Below are positions 23,985 to 36,664 of a stretch of DNA of 64,000 nucleotides, one piece after another. Made by a program: the position numbers and the translations under genes. The first letter of the stretch is position 1, and each line of letters begins with the position of its first letter. Origin of the DNA: Turritopsis dohrnii (Eukaryota > Cnidaria > Hydrozoa > Anthoathecata > Oceaniidae); assembly GCA_027922465.2 (NCBI GenBank), contig BQMF02000121.1, positions 496,001-560,000 of the forward strand, given 5' to 3'. The notes beneath the pieces are model-generated. The model saw only the letters and a list, made by a program, of their open reading frames with translations, had not been told where the DNA came from and searched no databases.

Positions 23985-24665
23985 ATAATTTTTGTTTTCA
24001 TGGATCATCAGCTGGACACAGCTTTATTTTGTAGTAATTTTTATAGTGATTTTGTTTGTTTTTTTTCACAAATTTTTAGAAAACTTATCAATTATAAGTT
24101 GCTGACAATTAACCATACCTGATAAAATATTTTTCCAATACGATATAATTTTTTTCCAGTGTAACTTTTAAATGAGCTATTCGAGTTTAATTACAATTGT
24201 GTCCATTATTTCACAAAACACAATAGGTATTTTGGTGAGATTTGTGGTAAACTGAGATATTAACAATAGTATAGTTTAATTTTTGGTTCCTGTTAAAAGA
24301 CAAACCTATTCTCATTGTGTTTTGTGCTGATTGCAACTAGTGGTATGAGGTAAGATTTCACACTGAGATTGAGATTTTTATATTAATTTCTACACATTGT
24401 GAACATAATATATTTTTAGTCAATGTAAAATTTGTTAATAATGATGATTTTAGTAATAACTTCTTTACTATCATGTATTGATCACAAATTAATAGTGTTA
24501 TTGTTGATAGCAACTTCTGTTCCATCTCTATGTATATTCAAAGTTAAAAGTACCTTAGTACCCAAATAACTTTGGAAACTTGTTCATGAATCAAGACATG
24601 ATAAGAGAAAATTTGTGACTAATATCTAAAGCTTCATTTTAGAAAGATACCAAACAATACTAAAT

Positions 24666-25695
24666 ATGACATCAAAACAAAGAGTCACCATTGTTTGTAT
24701 TGATGGAAGTGAAGCCAGTGATAGGGCATTGAATTGTAAGGGATTTATTTTACACCATGTTCACACTTTTTACATTAATAGATTAAAGAAAAGTTGAGAG
24801 GATATTAACATCAAAGCAAAATGGTTCTGTTTGGCTTGATTAATACATTGCATATGTAGACACCATAGTGATCTCTAACCACTCTAGAAATCCAAAAGCG
24901 TTTCTTTGTGCATTTTTGTCAGACATTTCATTTCTTTCTTATTATTTCCTTAGGGTACCGTGAACGTTTACATTCAGACAATGGTGAAGTTGTTCTGGCT
25001 CATGTCCACCAGATGCCTTACTTACCCATCGGATTATATGGTATGCCAATCAGGAATGAACTGTGCCTAAGAGTTTTGATATTTTTTCACATTTTTTTCT
25101 TTTTTTTTACAGAAGAAGGCTTGTTGATAGATAGTGCATGTGAAACTGTCATTGAAAACAGCATTGAAAAGAGTAAGGAATTAGTGGAAAAGTATAGAGG
25201 GTTATGCGAGACGTACAAGGTTTGTTTATGATTTGCTACTTTCGTGTAAGTAGTCTTAACTGCCAGGAAAACTGCTACCTTTAAAGATGAGGGAAGATGA
25301 AAAATAAAAGTTTATTGGAAAAATAACTCAACTGAATCACCAAAAGTAACTGATTTCTTTATTGAGCTCGCTATTTAAAAAAGCATTACATTACGTGAAA
25401 GTCTGTCAAGATTAGGGAACCATAGCATGTAGTATCATTTTTATGTTATCGTCTTTTAATTTTGGACAAATTTATCTAGATTCCTGTTACCACTGTTCTA
25501 AAGCCATGTGAAGATTGTGTTGGTTACACTCTTTGTCAAATTGCAAAAGAGAAGCATGCAGACGCCATAGTTATTGGCCAAAGAGGACTTGGGGTAATTC
25601 GCCGAACACTGTTGGGAAGTGTCAGTGATTACGTCCTTCATCATGCACATATTCCAACTATCATTATTCCACCAGAAGAAAAGAAGGATCATTAA
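24666..25695 (+). CDS. Universal stress protein 4
   Basis: Exons are 24666-24735, 24954-25040, 25113-25219 and 25480-25695, giving 159 residues. Strand 1 is RVTIVCIDGSEASDRA. The usual His after Ser-Glu is replaced by Ala. Exon 2 lacks one codon relative to the array mean and ends in ...PIGLYG. Exon 4 has ECVGYTLCQIA-like wording, where Tyr replaces the His of VGHTIC. The binding loop GQRGLGVIRRTLLGS is intact, and a charged tail EEKKDH follows the PP. An acceptor-like GCTTCATTTTAG ends 23 bases before the ATG. Confidence 0.9.
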
Positions 25696-25939
25696 GTTAA
25701 CAACATTAAATCATGTGAGAGATGGAATTGAATTGAAATCCTGAACTTGTTTTTATTATAATTTAGTTTGTATTCATTCATTGAAAATTTGACATTATAC
25801 CTAGACCATAATAAGTATACATTTGTTGTGTTAACTGGAGTAGTTGTAATGTATTAAGGTGACTTACAACTACTTACAAGCAATCCCTTTTTAATTTTTG
25901 TAAATTTTTTGTTTGTTGGAAAGATGGGATTAATGGAAA

Positions 25940-26021
25940 CCCAGTGGGAAAATTTTGAAAAAACACTATTTCAATGAAAATGCTCTTTGTCGCTGTAATT
26001 TTTTAATGATTTTGCTCATCC
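25940..26021. repeat. CCCAGTGGGC-family element, shortened copy
   Basis: Begins CCCAGTGGGAAAATTTTG and keeps CTATTTCAATGAAAATGCTCTTTGTCGC-type interior and a degraded right end (GATTTTGCTCATC). Inverse orientation to the 50.1 kb copy. Confidence 0.5.
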
Positions 26022-26574
26022 GGAACCATTATCATTTTTTATGTAATTGTTAATTTGAACGAGGTGATATTCCTAACATTACAACCCATGTATGGTTGAA
26101 ATGTGTTAGTTCATACCGATTTGAGGTTTCATGCAAACTATTTATTATTGTATTCAACATTTTTATCTAAGTTAGAATAATAGTAAAATATGCATTTCGG
26201 CTTTTACACACAGAAGACTTTTTGCTAGAGGTATCGATGTTTTGATGTGTTGAAATTTGGAAACCTTGCATTGACTTAGAAACTGGGCTTCTCCTTGTTA
26301 ATGTCTTAAATTTTGGTTGTGGAGAAGTTCAGTTGCAGCTGATAAGAACAGTTTACATGATTTAGTTCCTTTCACTAGCAGTTCATTCCATTCCTGACAT
26401 TTGTTCTTTCTGGAATAGATATCTGATCAACTGTTATCGATTGTCCTTCATTTTTGAGGCCCAAATGGACATTTTTTTTAACATGGGTGTAAAAATCAGC
26501 TCTTACTTCACTTGGTATTTCATTTATATTTGATGTAATGCATTTTCTATGTTTCAGTATCTAAATAGAAAAAT

Positions 26575-27803
26575 ATGTCTGAAGACAGCAAGAAAATTTT
26601 AATTTGTATTGATGACAGTAAGCACAGCAGCAGAGCATTTGATTGTATGTATGACCTAACTTTTGCTTATGTCCAACAAATGTTTTGGACTCTGCAAAAT
26701 GAGAAACTCTATGTTCCATGACATTCTATTCAGGGTATCTGGATAATGTTTACAAAGATGAAGAAACAATTGGACTTGTACATGTGCAAACTCCGCCAGA
26801 CTTTCCTATTGGAATAGGTATGTATTGCTGTTTCACCAACCCCTATTATGTTTTAATGTTTTGTTAGTGGTGTATCTTGAATTTTAGATTCGTATGTTTC
26901 TATTATATTTGAAAAATTTTGATAAAAGGAATTGCATTTTTATTCAACGGCAGGTATAAGAAACTTCACTGCTAAAGCTTATTTGGTTATTTCTGTTGTT
27001 ACGTTACGTGGATAAATTTTTGCCAGTATTGGCTTTGGAAAATTTGACATAGATTAATTTCTATGAATGGTCATGAATCCTAGAGATTTCACATGGATTT
27101 ATTTTCATGAAGATAAGGATTTGAATATTTTTTCTTAAGGAGAGAAGAATGACTTGACTTTTGACAAAATAATTCTGTAAAAGATGTATTGTGTATCATT
27201 ACATTAAAAACTTTATTTATTTTCACAAACAGGCACAATTTCATGAAATTAAGAAAATTCATCCTTGCACTTACAATTCTGTTTAACTGTTCTTAATAAT
27301 GAAGACTACATAATCAAACTACATTATTCTCCAATTTAAAACTCTCCTATAGATGATTTTTTACATTTACACAATAGAATGAATAAACCTGTTTTCTTAG
27401 GTGGCGAATTGATTTCAAGTGATGCATTCCAGAGAGCACTGACAGAGAGCATTTTAAATTCAAAGGCCGTTATAGCAAAGTTTAAGGGGAAATGTACCGA
27501 AAGAGGGGTTGGTTATTAGCTATTCATACCAGCTTATAGTGTTCATTTTTAGGCAATGTTTGCAGGCAATGTTTTAATGAAAACACCAATTTCCTTATTT
27601 AGCTGTCTGTTGAGGTTTATGTTGAGTCACGAAATGAAAGTATTGGTCATACAATTTGTGAGATAGCAAAAGCTAATCATGCATCGTTAATTGTGATGGG
27701 TCAACGTGGGTTAAGTGCTGTTCGACGCACCCTACTTGGCAGTGTCAGTGATTATGTTTTGCATCATGCACATATGGCAGTACTTGTTGTTCCACCTGCT
27801 TAG
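26575..27803 (+). CDS. Universal stress protein 5
   Basis: Exons are 26575-26644, 26734-26817, 27401-27507 and 27603-27803, giving 153 residues, the shortest copy. Strand 1 is KILICIDDSKHSSRAF, with Asp-Asp at the phosphate-loop start. Exon 2 ends ...DFPIGIG and is two or three codons shorter than in genes 6 and 7. The binding loop is [15 protein letters not shown]; the usual Gly after Leu is Ser, but the G-x2-G-x9-G-S spacing holds. Intron 3 uses a GTTGGT donor, also seen in gene 6. With genes 6 and 7 it forms a subgroup sharing CEIAKANHASLIV-type wording. A CTATGTTTCAG ends 17 bases upstream of the ATG. Confidence 0.92.
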
Positions 27804-27851
27804 CTCTTCTTATTGTTGCCAAACGATAAAATTGGAATTTGCAATGTTCCA

Positions 27852-27948
27852 CCCAGTTGACAAATTTGTTGAAAAACCCCTACAACGGAGTATAGAAATA
27901 ACCGTTTTAACGAAATGGCTATTGCAGTGACTTTTTGACAAATTTGAC
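27852..27948. repeat. CCCAGTGGGC-family element, decayed copy after USP5
   Basis: Starts CCCAGTTGACAAATTTGTTG and keeps GCAGTGACTTTTTGAC near the right end. It begins 49 bases after the USP5 stop codon, so it probably lies in the 3'UTR. Confidence 0.5.
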
Positions 27949-28437
27949 AGCTGTGTACATGTATCAGCAAGAGATCCACTAAACATATTCATGCTTGTGT
28001 TTTCTTCATTGGGACTGATTCTTTGTTTCTTGGATATCCATGTATTAATAGAATTTATATTTATTTATTTTTTATAGTTTACTAATATATTCTTATTTAT
28101 TTCAATGACAGTGAAAAAATTTATCATTTTATTATGATTTCTTTGATATTGCAAATATAAAATGCAGTCTTAATTACAAATGGTTTCTATGATTTTTTTA
28201 AAATGAAGGTTTCCCTGAAGGACTAACCTATGCTTTTTGTATTGAATAAGAAGTATAACAAAGTATGCTTTTCTGAAATCTAGTAAAAAAAATTGTTTCC
28301 AAGTAACTCCACTTCCTTGCTAATTGAGTGACGATTTCATTGTCAAATGAAACATCTTTGGAATAGATGTGAAATTCTGTTAGTAAATTTAAGGAGATCC
28401 TTACCTTTTCATTTAATTTCTTAGCAATCAGTAAGAA

Positions 28438-29579
28438 ATGACTGGTAATTGCAAGAAAGCTTTAATTTGTGTTGATGGAAGTGAACACAGTACTAGAGCT
28501 TTTGATTGTAAGTGTTTTGAATATCTTTTTATTTATAACAATGGCATGAAATAAAAAGTGCAAAATTGTTGGCAAAGATTGTAAACTTTTGTTTTAACAG
28601 ATGTTTCTTTGTTTCAGGGTATGTTGACAATGTTTATAGATTTGGAGAAACTGTTGGACTTGTACATGTGCAAACTCTACCTGATGTTCCTGTTTCCATA
28701 GGAATGCATTGTAAGTAATCCCTCTAAGTTGTTCTCACTATACTGTTTCATCAGGTGGTATGTCTTTTGATTGAGAGTACTTGATAATTAATACATGATG
28801 GTAGATGGAGAAGGCTGTTTTATGAGAAATGGGGTCAGATTAAAATTGGGATGCAATGGATCTTGCATTAAAATGAAGGGATGGGACAACATTTTTTATT
28901 CTTTTACATTTTCAAGCTTCTTTGATGTTTTAAATTTAATGGTTGCCAATTGTGTAAATTAGTGTTTTGATAATTTATATTGGAATTTTGTGTTAACATG
29001 AGAAAACAACTGCCTTAAGATGGATCCCACTTTGCTCAAGCATAGATTTGCTATTTTATTTGCTTTGAAATGGAAGGTAATCAGGATACCATTTTTTACC
29101 ATGTCGTATAAGCTGGCCCTTTGAAAATCCAACTATCAATGTTATTATTATTATTAAATTATTCTCCAATCCTTTTTTTTATCTCAAAAGCTGCTGATGT
29201 TAATTTCAATGATTTATATGAAGAAGCATTGCACAAGAGTATTGCGAAAAGCAAGGCTGTTGTTTTGAAGTTTAAAGAGAAATGTACTGATAAAGGGGTT
29301 GGCGTTTAATTATCTTTACTACCTGCCCAATGCTCTTCTGTATATCAATTAAATTATTATAATATTTTGTATGTTTAGCTACCATTTGAGATTTATGCTG
29401 AACCTGGAAATGAAACAGTTGGCCATACAATTTGTGAGATAGCAAAAGCTAATCATGCATCATTAATTGTGATTGGACAACGTGGATTAGGTGCTATTCG
29501 ACGTACCTTATTTGGTAGCGTTAGTGATTATGTTTTACACCATTCACACTTGCCAGTGATTGTGGTTCCACCTGCTTAG
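28438..29579 (+). CDS. Universal stress protein 6
   Basis: Exons are 28438-28507, 28618-28710, 29191-29297 and 29379-29579, giving 156 residues. Strand 1 is KALICVDGSEHSTRAF. Intron 2 is phase 1 like the others, but the split codon is T|CT (Ser) rather than Gly/Ala. The helix reads ALHKSIAKSKAVVLKFKEK. The binding loop is GQRGLGAIRRTLFGS and the end is VIVVPPA. It is close to gene 7 in every exon, which points to a fairly recent tandem duplication. An acceptor-like TTTCTTAG ends 13 bases upstream. Confidence 0.92.
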
Positions 29580-30496
29580 CATTTTTAAGATAAGATGTTT
29601 GGCATTGTTGTGGCTAGAATGTTGAATCGTATGAAACGAAATATTAAGAATAATTATGTTAAAAATGCAATTGCAGTTTCATATTTGTTACTCCACAACT
29701 GCCAAAAGCTCTTGATAGAATTCTTTAGAAGAAATATATGTAGTAATATATGTAATATTATATATTTATAATATATTTTTTTCTTACTTGGTTGAGATAA
29801 AGCTTGAAGATATTTATTTTTCTATTATCAATATTCCAGTATTTATCATATTTTTTATTAGTAGAACAAATATTTTGTTAAATCTTGTAAGATCTTTGCT
29901 GAGTTTGCCTAACAAGTAGGAATATTTTCTTCATACAACTATTAAGGATTTCTTGTTAAGAAGAAATTACAAATCAACAAATTCATCGTGAAAGAAATAG
30001 TAAGATAATCAGAAAATTCTTTTTCTGCTTTCTTACGTTGAGAATCCATCATGATAATTCATCTCAAGTATTTTTCCCTTCTTAAAATTCCAGTCTATAA
30101 TAACAATAGCAGGAATCTGAGAAGTAGTAACAGCAAAAATGCTTTATCTGAGCCTGTTTTGGATTTGACTGAAGACTTCTTAGAAACAGAGATTTCTTTA
30201 ATGTTTTCCTCCTTCATGGAAGCTCCTAATGAAGTTAAACATCTACATGTGATGTGACCTTAGCACCAGGCAATTAGCATGCATAGATTTTTTTGGAGAT
30301 GAAAAGAAAACCGATAATATGCTTAATTTTGAAAAAAGTACTTTAAGTGTTTTCCCAACCTTTTCTCATGATGACGAATAAATTGTTTCCCTGCATTAGT
30401 CAATAACCTGAAAATAATAATTCAGTAATAAAAATTCATCCTGAAAATGATTTAAATAAAGTAATTTAACTTTGTTTTTATAGTAAAATAAAAAAA

Positions 30497-31532
30497 ATGT
30501 CTATTGACAAAAAGAAAGTATTGGTTTGCATAGATGACAGTGAACACAGCTCCAGAGCTTTTGAATGTTAGTATGACAAAGCCGTCTTTTTTTTTGCTAA
30601 TATCAAAGAACAATACAATGTATAGATGTTAGAATTTTCTATTATCTGTATTTTTAATGGTTTACTTTGTTTCTTATTTTAAAAATAATTGCTGTCATTA
30701 TTTTTTTTACACCTCTACAGTGTAACAGTGTTTTCTTTCTCAAGCTGTTTCCTTTAATATTTGTAAGGAAACTTTCCTACAATTACAATTTTGAATGTTT
30801 TCACTTTTTCTTTCATATTCTAGGGTTCTTAAGCAATGTATATAAAGAGGGAGAAACACTAGGACTAATTCATGTCCACACTCCCCCAGATTTCCCTGTT
30901 GGATTTGGAATGCATGGTATGTTGTTGCCCTCACATCGTTCTGTCTGTACTAACGTTTGATAAAATAATTTGTTTAGGAAAATGGGTTACACAATGGAGC
31001 TGAACGTAACCATAAGCAACTGTTATCAGTTTCTTGTTTTAAGCGATCAGTTAAATAGATATTGAATTTATATTTAACTTATATTCAGAACTTGAGCTTG
31101 AATTTGAGAATTCCTTCATATTTTATTTACTATAGCTGCTGAACTGCTTGCAAGTGATTTGTACCAACAGTCATTGGAACAAAGCATTGCAGCAAGTAAA
31201 GCAGTGATTGCAAAGTTCAAGAAAATATGCACTGAAAGAGAGGTTTGTGATTTTTTGTTGATGCAAAAACCTGTTCGCATTTTCTTGCTGTTTGGAGGAA
31301 TGACCTTTGGCTTCCTTTGATTTCTACATAGATACCTGTGGAAGTCTTTGCAGAAACACAAAATGATTCTGTTGGTCATACAATTTGTGAAATAGCAAAA
31401 GCTCACCCTGCGTCATTAATTGTGATTGGTCAACGTGGTTTAGGTGCTGTTCGACGCACCCTATTTGGTAGCGTTAGTGATTATGTTTTACATCATGCAC
31501 ACTTGCCAGTGCTTGTGGTTCCGCCTGTTTAA
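30497..31532 (+). CDS. Universal stress protein 7
   Basis: Exons are 30497-30566, 30824-30916, 31136-31242 and 31332-31532, giving 156 residues. Strand 1 is KVLVCIDDSEHSSRAF. Exon 2 gives the second hydrophobic strand LGLIHVHTPPDFPVG. The binding loop is GQRGLGAVRRTLFGS and the protein ends VLVVPPV. Exon lengths (70/93/107/201) equal those of gene 6. GTTTTTATAG ends 13 bases before an A-rich leader and the ATG. Small tandem repeats follow the gene: a 16-base TTTTCCTTATCATAG unit at 31668-31710 and a 37-38 base unit, twice, at 31745-31822. Confidence 0.92.
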
Positions 31533-31667
31533 CTGTTTTTAATATTTAAGTTGTGTTGATGATTTGAAATCAATGTAAAGCAAACGACTAATTATGTCTC
31601 CTTAGGGTAAATTGTATTGTGGCATTTAAGAAGAGTTATTATTCATTATTGTTTGGTTACCATCTTC

Positions 31668-31822
31668 CTTATCATAGTTTTCCTTATCATAGTTTTCCTT
31701 ATCAAAATGGTTAGGTGTCTGTTACTTTCCATTATTATTCTGAAATTCTTGTTGTATCTCAGGATAAAGTGCATGATTTAAAGTGTTGTTGTATCTCAGG
31801 ATAAAGTGCATGATTTAAAGTG
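31668..31822. repeat. Two short tandem repeats downstream of USP7
   Basis: A 16-base CCTTATCATAGTTTT-type unit is repeated about three times. It is followed by two near-perfect copies of a 37-38 base unit containing GTATCTCAGGATAAAGTGCA. Confidence 0.8.
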
Positions 31823-32052
31823 TTGAACCTTATTAGTATTCTTATTATGATCAAAATGTCTTTAATTCGATATTTACTGCAATTTGAAGTTAAGGAGTTC
31901 ATTTCAGTTTTTTTTTTGGAATTTTTTTTGCTATGCAAGTGACTTATCATACTTCATGAATGAAAATGCTTACTCCGTAGTCATACACTAGTTTTTCAAA
32001 CTGGCATTTTAATTTTGTAATTTCTTTTTTGCTTACAGAAGACTATATAAAA

Positions 32053-33572
32053 ATGGAAGCAGATAAGAAAAACGTAGTTTTGATATGTGTTGATGGAAGT
32101 ACAAACAGCGAAAAAGCTTTAGATTGTAAGTCAAAAGTGTTTATTGAATTTAATTGGAGTAATTCCATAATCATTACTGTTTTGTAAGAAAGGACAATTA
32201 TGAATATTAATCATGTTTATGTGTTGTTGTAACAAAATTTGTCTTTTATTACTATTTTTAGGGTATCATGATACAATGTTTAAAAAAGGGGATGAAGTTG
32301 CATTGGTTCATGTCCATGTACAACCTCCTTATCCAGCTGTTGGTTTTGGTATGTTTTGATGTGATCATTTGATATATTTGGTTTTACTTTTTGCTATTAT
32401 ACAGTGTGCTTTCTGAGTGCCTGCCTTTGAAAGATGTGATTTATGTTCTTTTAAAAGCATGTGAAAAATATCCAATGAATAATAGAATTGAACAAATTTA
32501 AAATAAGCTTAAATAAATTTAAAAACACAGATATATTTTTTTTATATAAAAACTAGCACGAAGCTTTTCGTAACCGAGTTACATTGTCAAGTGTCAATTT
32601 CACTTGACAATGTAACTCGGTTACGAAAAGCTTCGTGCTAGTTTTTATATAAAAAAAAAATATATCTGTGTTTTTAAATTTATTTAATTGATTTTTTGGC
32701 TGATGTACTATAATTAAAATAAGCTATTTCGCCTATGTCTTCATATCTTTTGACTGAAGCGCTAAACAAGCAAAATTTAGCCAGTACTTGTAAGACATAC
32801 ATGGAATTCTTGTGAATAAGCTTCTCCAGGGTTCAGAAATTGGATTTGTCATAATTGAACAATTTGCCCCTATAATGTTTGGCCATATGAAAGTTGTTAA
32901 GGTATATAGCATCAAGTAACACCTAATTAATGAATGGAATTTGAATTTGTAGACAATTTCTTTATTCACAGTGTTCATGATTTACTCTATTATATTGCTA
33001 GGAGGTGGTGGTTTCGCAGCTTTCCAAATGCACAAGGATGATGTTCAGAAAAGTGTGGAGGAAAGTAAAAAAGTGATGGAAAAATACAAAAAAATTTGTG
33101 AACAAAAGAATGTGTGTAATTTATGTTGCTATGTCCATTAACTTTATCAAAGTAGAATTATGTAGAATTTTTTGAAAACTTGAAAATGTTACACTGGATT
33201 AGTAAGGTTATTCTTATCTCAAGTCTTACTCTCTGCAAATTATCTTTGATAGTTTTCAAGATGGTATATCTTGCAGATAGATTGGCAATTTAGAATTAAC
33301 AAAAATGCAGGATTGATGCATATAAATGTTTATACCTTCAAGTTGATCTTTAGATTCCAGCTAAATACCATCTTCCAACAATGAAACATTCCGTTGGCCA
33401 CACCATCTGCAATATTGCGAAAGAGGAAGGTGCTTCACAAATTGTCGTTGGCAAGCGTGGTTTAGGTATTGTTAGAAGAACCTTGTTGGGAAGCGTCAGT
33501 GACTATATTTTGCATCATACACATGTTCCTACCAGTATTGTTGCACATCATCCAAACCCTGTGGAGAAATGA
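32053..33572 (+). CDS. Universal stress protein 8
   Basis: Exons are 32053-32125, 32262-32348, 33002-33111 and 33354-33572, giving 162 residues. Strand 1 is [17 protein letters not shown], with Asn in place of the usual His. Exon 3 starts with a Gly-rich GGGGF. The binding motif differs from the array consensus: [15 protein letters not shown], with Lys for Gln. The C-terminus [11 protein letters not shown] replaces VVPP. These traits are shared with gene 9 only. Intron 2 holds a large palindrome. GCTTACAG ends 14 bases before the ATG. Confidence 0.92.
32511..32685. repeat. Near-perfect 175 bp palindrome in USP8 intron 2
   Basis: The left arm 32511-32593 and right arm 32601-32685 are reverse complements apart from length differences in an A/T run. 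They are separated by a 7-base loop (TCAATTT). A GC-richer core, GCACGAAGCTTTTCGTAACC, occurs once on each arm. The shape fits a foldback/MITE element or a snapback duplication. Confidence 0.9.
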
Positions 33573-33963
33573 CCGATCAATATAAGAACAGCTTCCAGAC
33601 AAATCCCTTAAGAACAAAAGACTAGCGTTATTAACTACCATTTTACCAAAGCAACAACCTTTATACTTAATACAGTAATGTTAAATGAATTGATACTAAA
33701 AGGATTTAGAATTGTAAATATTCAAAAGATAATATTGAAAATATGCTTGGCTTTTTCATTTTTTATCACTATCAAGGTGAGTGTTTTCAGGAACAATAAA
33801 ATGTTTTTCTTCAATATCAAGAATCATTCAGAATTGTTATGTTGTTAATCACAAGAACATTATTAGGTTTTTTTTTATTTCAATTGCCTTATATTTTTTC
33901 AAGTAAATATTTTTGTTAAACCTTCTTTGTTATTCTTTCATATTTCTTTTGATAGACATAAGA

Positions 33964-35285
33964 ATGAAAGATAATAATAAAAACGTAGTTTTGATATGTG
34001 TAGATGGAAGTGCAAATAGCGAGAAGGCTTTAAATTGTAAGTTTACAATTTCCTCTTTCAAAGAAACTATGCTTTCAAATTAAGGATACCAACAATTGAT
34101 GAAATAAACATTTGATGAAACTAAGTCTAAAAAAATGTAATGCTACAGGGAATTTTGATAACAAACCATAAAAGATATGAATTACGTTAACAACACAAAT
34201 TTGTGTTTACATTAGCAGGATTGCCATGATGATTTTGAACTCTCAATTCTGTAATTAGCGTTCTATTTGTTTAGGATTGTCTTCAAGTAGTTTTTCCTTG
34301 TTTTTACAAATGCCTTTTCAATTGCTGTTTCCACAAAATGCATCATATTAACAAACCATGCTATAATGCACAAGTTGTTATTTAATTTCAAATGAATTAA
34401 TCTTATGGACAGTATTAATTGGTTTTTGATGTACTTATGAACTGGTCATATATCTCTGTTTATTTTCCATATTAAATGGAGATGTTGAAAGGTATACAAT
34501 TCTTTGCAATAGATCATCAACTATTTGAGCTAAGTTTAATCAGTGCTTATCTTGTTTTTAGGGTATCATGATACACTGTACAGGAAGGGTGACGAGGTCG
34601 CACTAGTACATGTTCATGTCCAACCACACTTACCAACTGTTGGTCCTGGTAAGACTGACTATTCTTTCTTATGCAAAATGAATAAACCATGTATGGCATT
34701 TATTTCATGAAAAACACATGCTATCTTTTGTTTTCTACATAAATATCTCAACTTAACAAAATGCTCCTTTAGCTTCATTGAGCTTCCTTGAGCTTCATTT
34801 TTTGAGCTTCATTTTTTTTTTCATTTCATTTTCATTTCTATTTCTGTTTTAGGAGGAGGCGGTTTCGCCAATTTTCAAATGTATAAAGATACCATCCAAG
34901 AAAGTGTAGAGGAAAGTAGAAAAGTACTGCAAAGATTTGAAAAGTTATGTGAACAAAAAAATGTATGTTATGGAGCTTCATTTTTTTGTGTTTAATATGA
35001 AGCATACGAAATATCCATGCTTATATGTTTGAAAGAGTACTTTAAAACTATTACATTGGTGATTAGATTCCAGCTAAATGCCATCTCGCAACAATGAAAC
35101 ATTCCATTGGCCACACCATCTGCAATATTGCGAAAGAGGAAGGTGCTTCACAAATTGTCGTTGGCAAGCGTGGTTTAGGTATTGTTAGAAGAACCTTGTT
35201 GGGAAGCGTCAGTGACTATATTTTGCATCATACACATGTTCCTACCAGTATTGTTGCACATCATCCAAACCCTGTGAAGAAATGA
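33964..35285 (+). CDS. Universal stress protein 9
   Basis: Exons are 33964-34036, 34562-34648, 34853-34962 and 35067-35285, giving 162 residues. It is the sister of gene 8: same exon lengths, the [10 protein letters not shown] variant, the GGGGF loop, [15 protein letters not shown], and a tail of HHPNPVKK. Exons 2 and 3 differ from gene 8 at roughly a quarter of their bases. Exon 4 differs at only about five of 219, four of them within the first 45 bases. CTTTTGATAG ends 8 bases before the ATG, the shortest such leader after gene 2. Confidence 0.92.
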
Positions 35286-35579
35286 CTGATATAATGACAT
35301 GATATTAATTATGGAAGATAAAATAATGCTTGAAATTATTAGAATAAATTTTATTTAATTATAAAAATTTACTTTTGATTCTTGTTTTGAAAGTTTCTAA
35401 TCATTTTATAACTTTTCTTCACTTTTAAATTGAAATAAAAATAATGAAAACAGGTTTAAGTGCTAAAACGTCTGCGTGAAAATGCACAGCAGTTTCTTTT
35501 TTAGGTAGAGCTTTTAATTATAAATGATGATGATGTTGATCGATTTACAGGAAAAATTAAAAAAAAAACCAGAGAAATT

Positions 35580-36664
35580 ATGTCAATTGAAGACTCCTGT
35601 CAACCACTTGTATTTATATGTGTTGATGACAGCGAACATAGTAAAAGAGCATTTGACTGTAAGTAAAACATTTCGATGTAAATAAAATGTAATGTTAATT
35701 ACTGAAAGAGGATAAGGTCAAATGTAACTATTTTTCGTATTTATATAAGGCACTCAAGTAAATAGAACAGTGGCTGCCTGGATATAATATTCAGACTTAT
35801 TCGTTGTGTCTATATTTTTTCAGAATACAATGCTTTACACAGAATTGGTGTTATTTATTTTAGGGTATTTAAAGAATATATATCGAGATAATCATTGTGT
35901 TTGCATTATTCATGTCTATGTCCCACCAGACATGTCTGCCTTGGCTTTGTATGGTATGGTGATTTTTTAATGGTAAAATTGTAAATACAAGAATGTGAAT
36001 GTTTCTTTGGAATCCCTGTTAATTACTGACCGTCACTATAAGTAACCAAGTGGAAAAATTTGTTTTAAAATCACTGTAATTTCTGTATTAAATACACGCT
36101 ATTTCAATGAAAATGCTGCTTGTTGCAGTGACTTATTGGACGATTTTGTCCTCTGAGAATAATAGGGAAATCAATAGGATCTTTAAATTCATTTATGGTT
36201 TGATTCTTACTACTTTGACCATTGTTTTATCTTGGTTTTCATATAGGTGGTGGTTATGGCAGTGAACAACCATACAAGGAATCCCTTGAAAAGTCAATAG
36301 AGGAAAGTAAAAAAATAGTCTCTCAATACCAGGATATCTGTATCAGTAAAGGGGTATATACAATTCTTATATTCAATTTAGTCGTGTTCCTGGTAATACA
36401 TTGTATGCCAAGAATAGTTCCATGCATTATCAAAATATCAAAATGTTTATTTTTTTTCAACTGCAGGTTTCGTGCAAGGTCTTTCTGCAAAACATACTTG
36501 ATTCTGTTGGTCATACGATCTGTGATGTTTCAAAAGCTAACGATGCTTCTTTAATCGTCATTGGTCAGCGTGGTTTGGGGAGAATTCGGCGTACATTATT
36601 TGGTACTGTTAGCGCTTATGTTTTACATCATTCTCATATCCCAGTCATTGTGGTTCCTCCATAA
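35580..36664 (+). CDS. Universal stress protein 10
   Basis: Exons are 35580-35658, 35864-35953, 36247-36353 and 36467-36664, giving 157 residues. Exon 1 is two or three codons longer (MSIEDSCQPLVFICVDDSEH). Exon 2 reads VCIIHVYVPPDMSAL. Exon 4 begins VSCKVFLQN; the acceptor is the CAG ending at 36466. The binding loop GQRGLGRIRRTLFGT has Thr for the usual final Ser, which the G-(S/T) motif allows, and the end is VIVVPP. The ATG is only 294 bases after the gene 9 stop, the closest spacing in the array, and a GATTTACAG ends 29 bases upstream of it. Confidence 0.92.
36046..36156. repeat. CCCAGTGGGC-family element in USP10 intron 2
   Basis: Decayed copy: starts CCAAGTGGAAAAATTTG, retains CGCTATTTCAATGAAAATGCT and TTGCAGTGACTTATTGGACG, and ends GATTTTGTCCTCTGAG. 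Confidence 0.55.
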
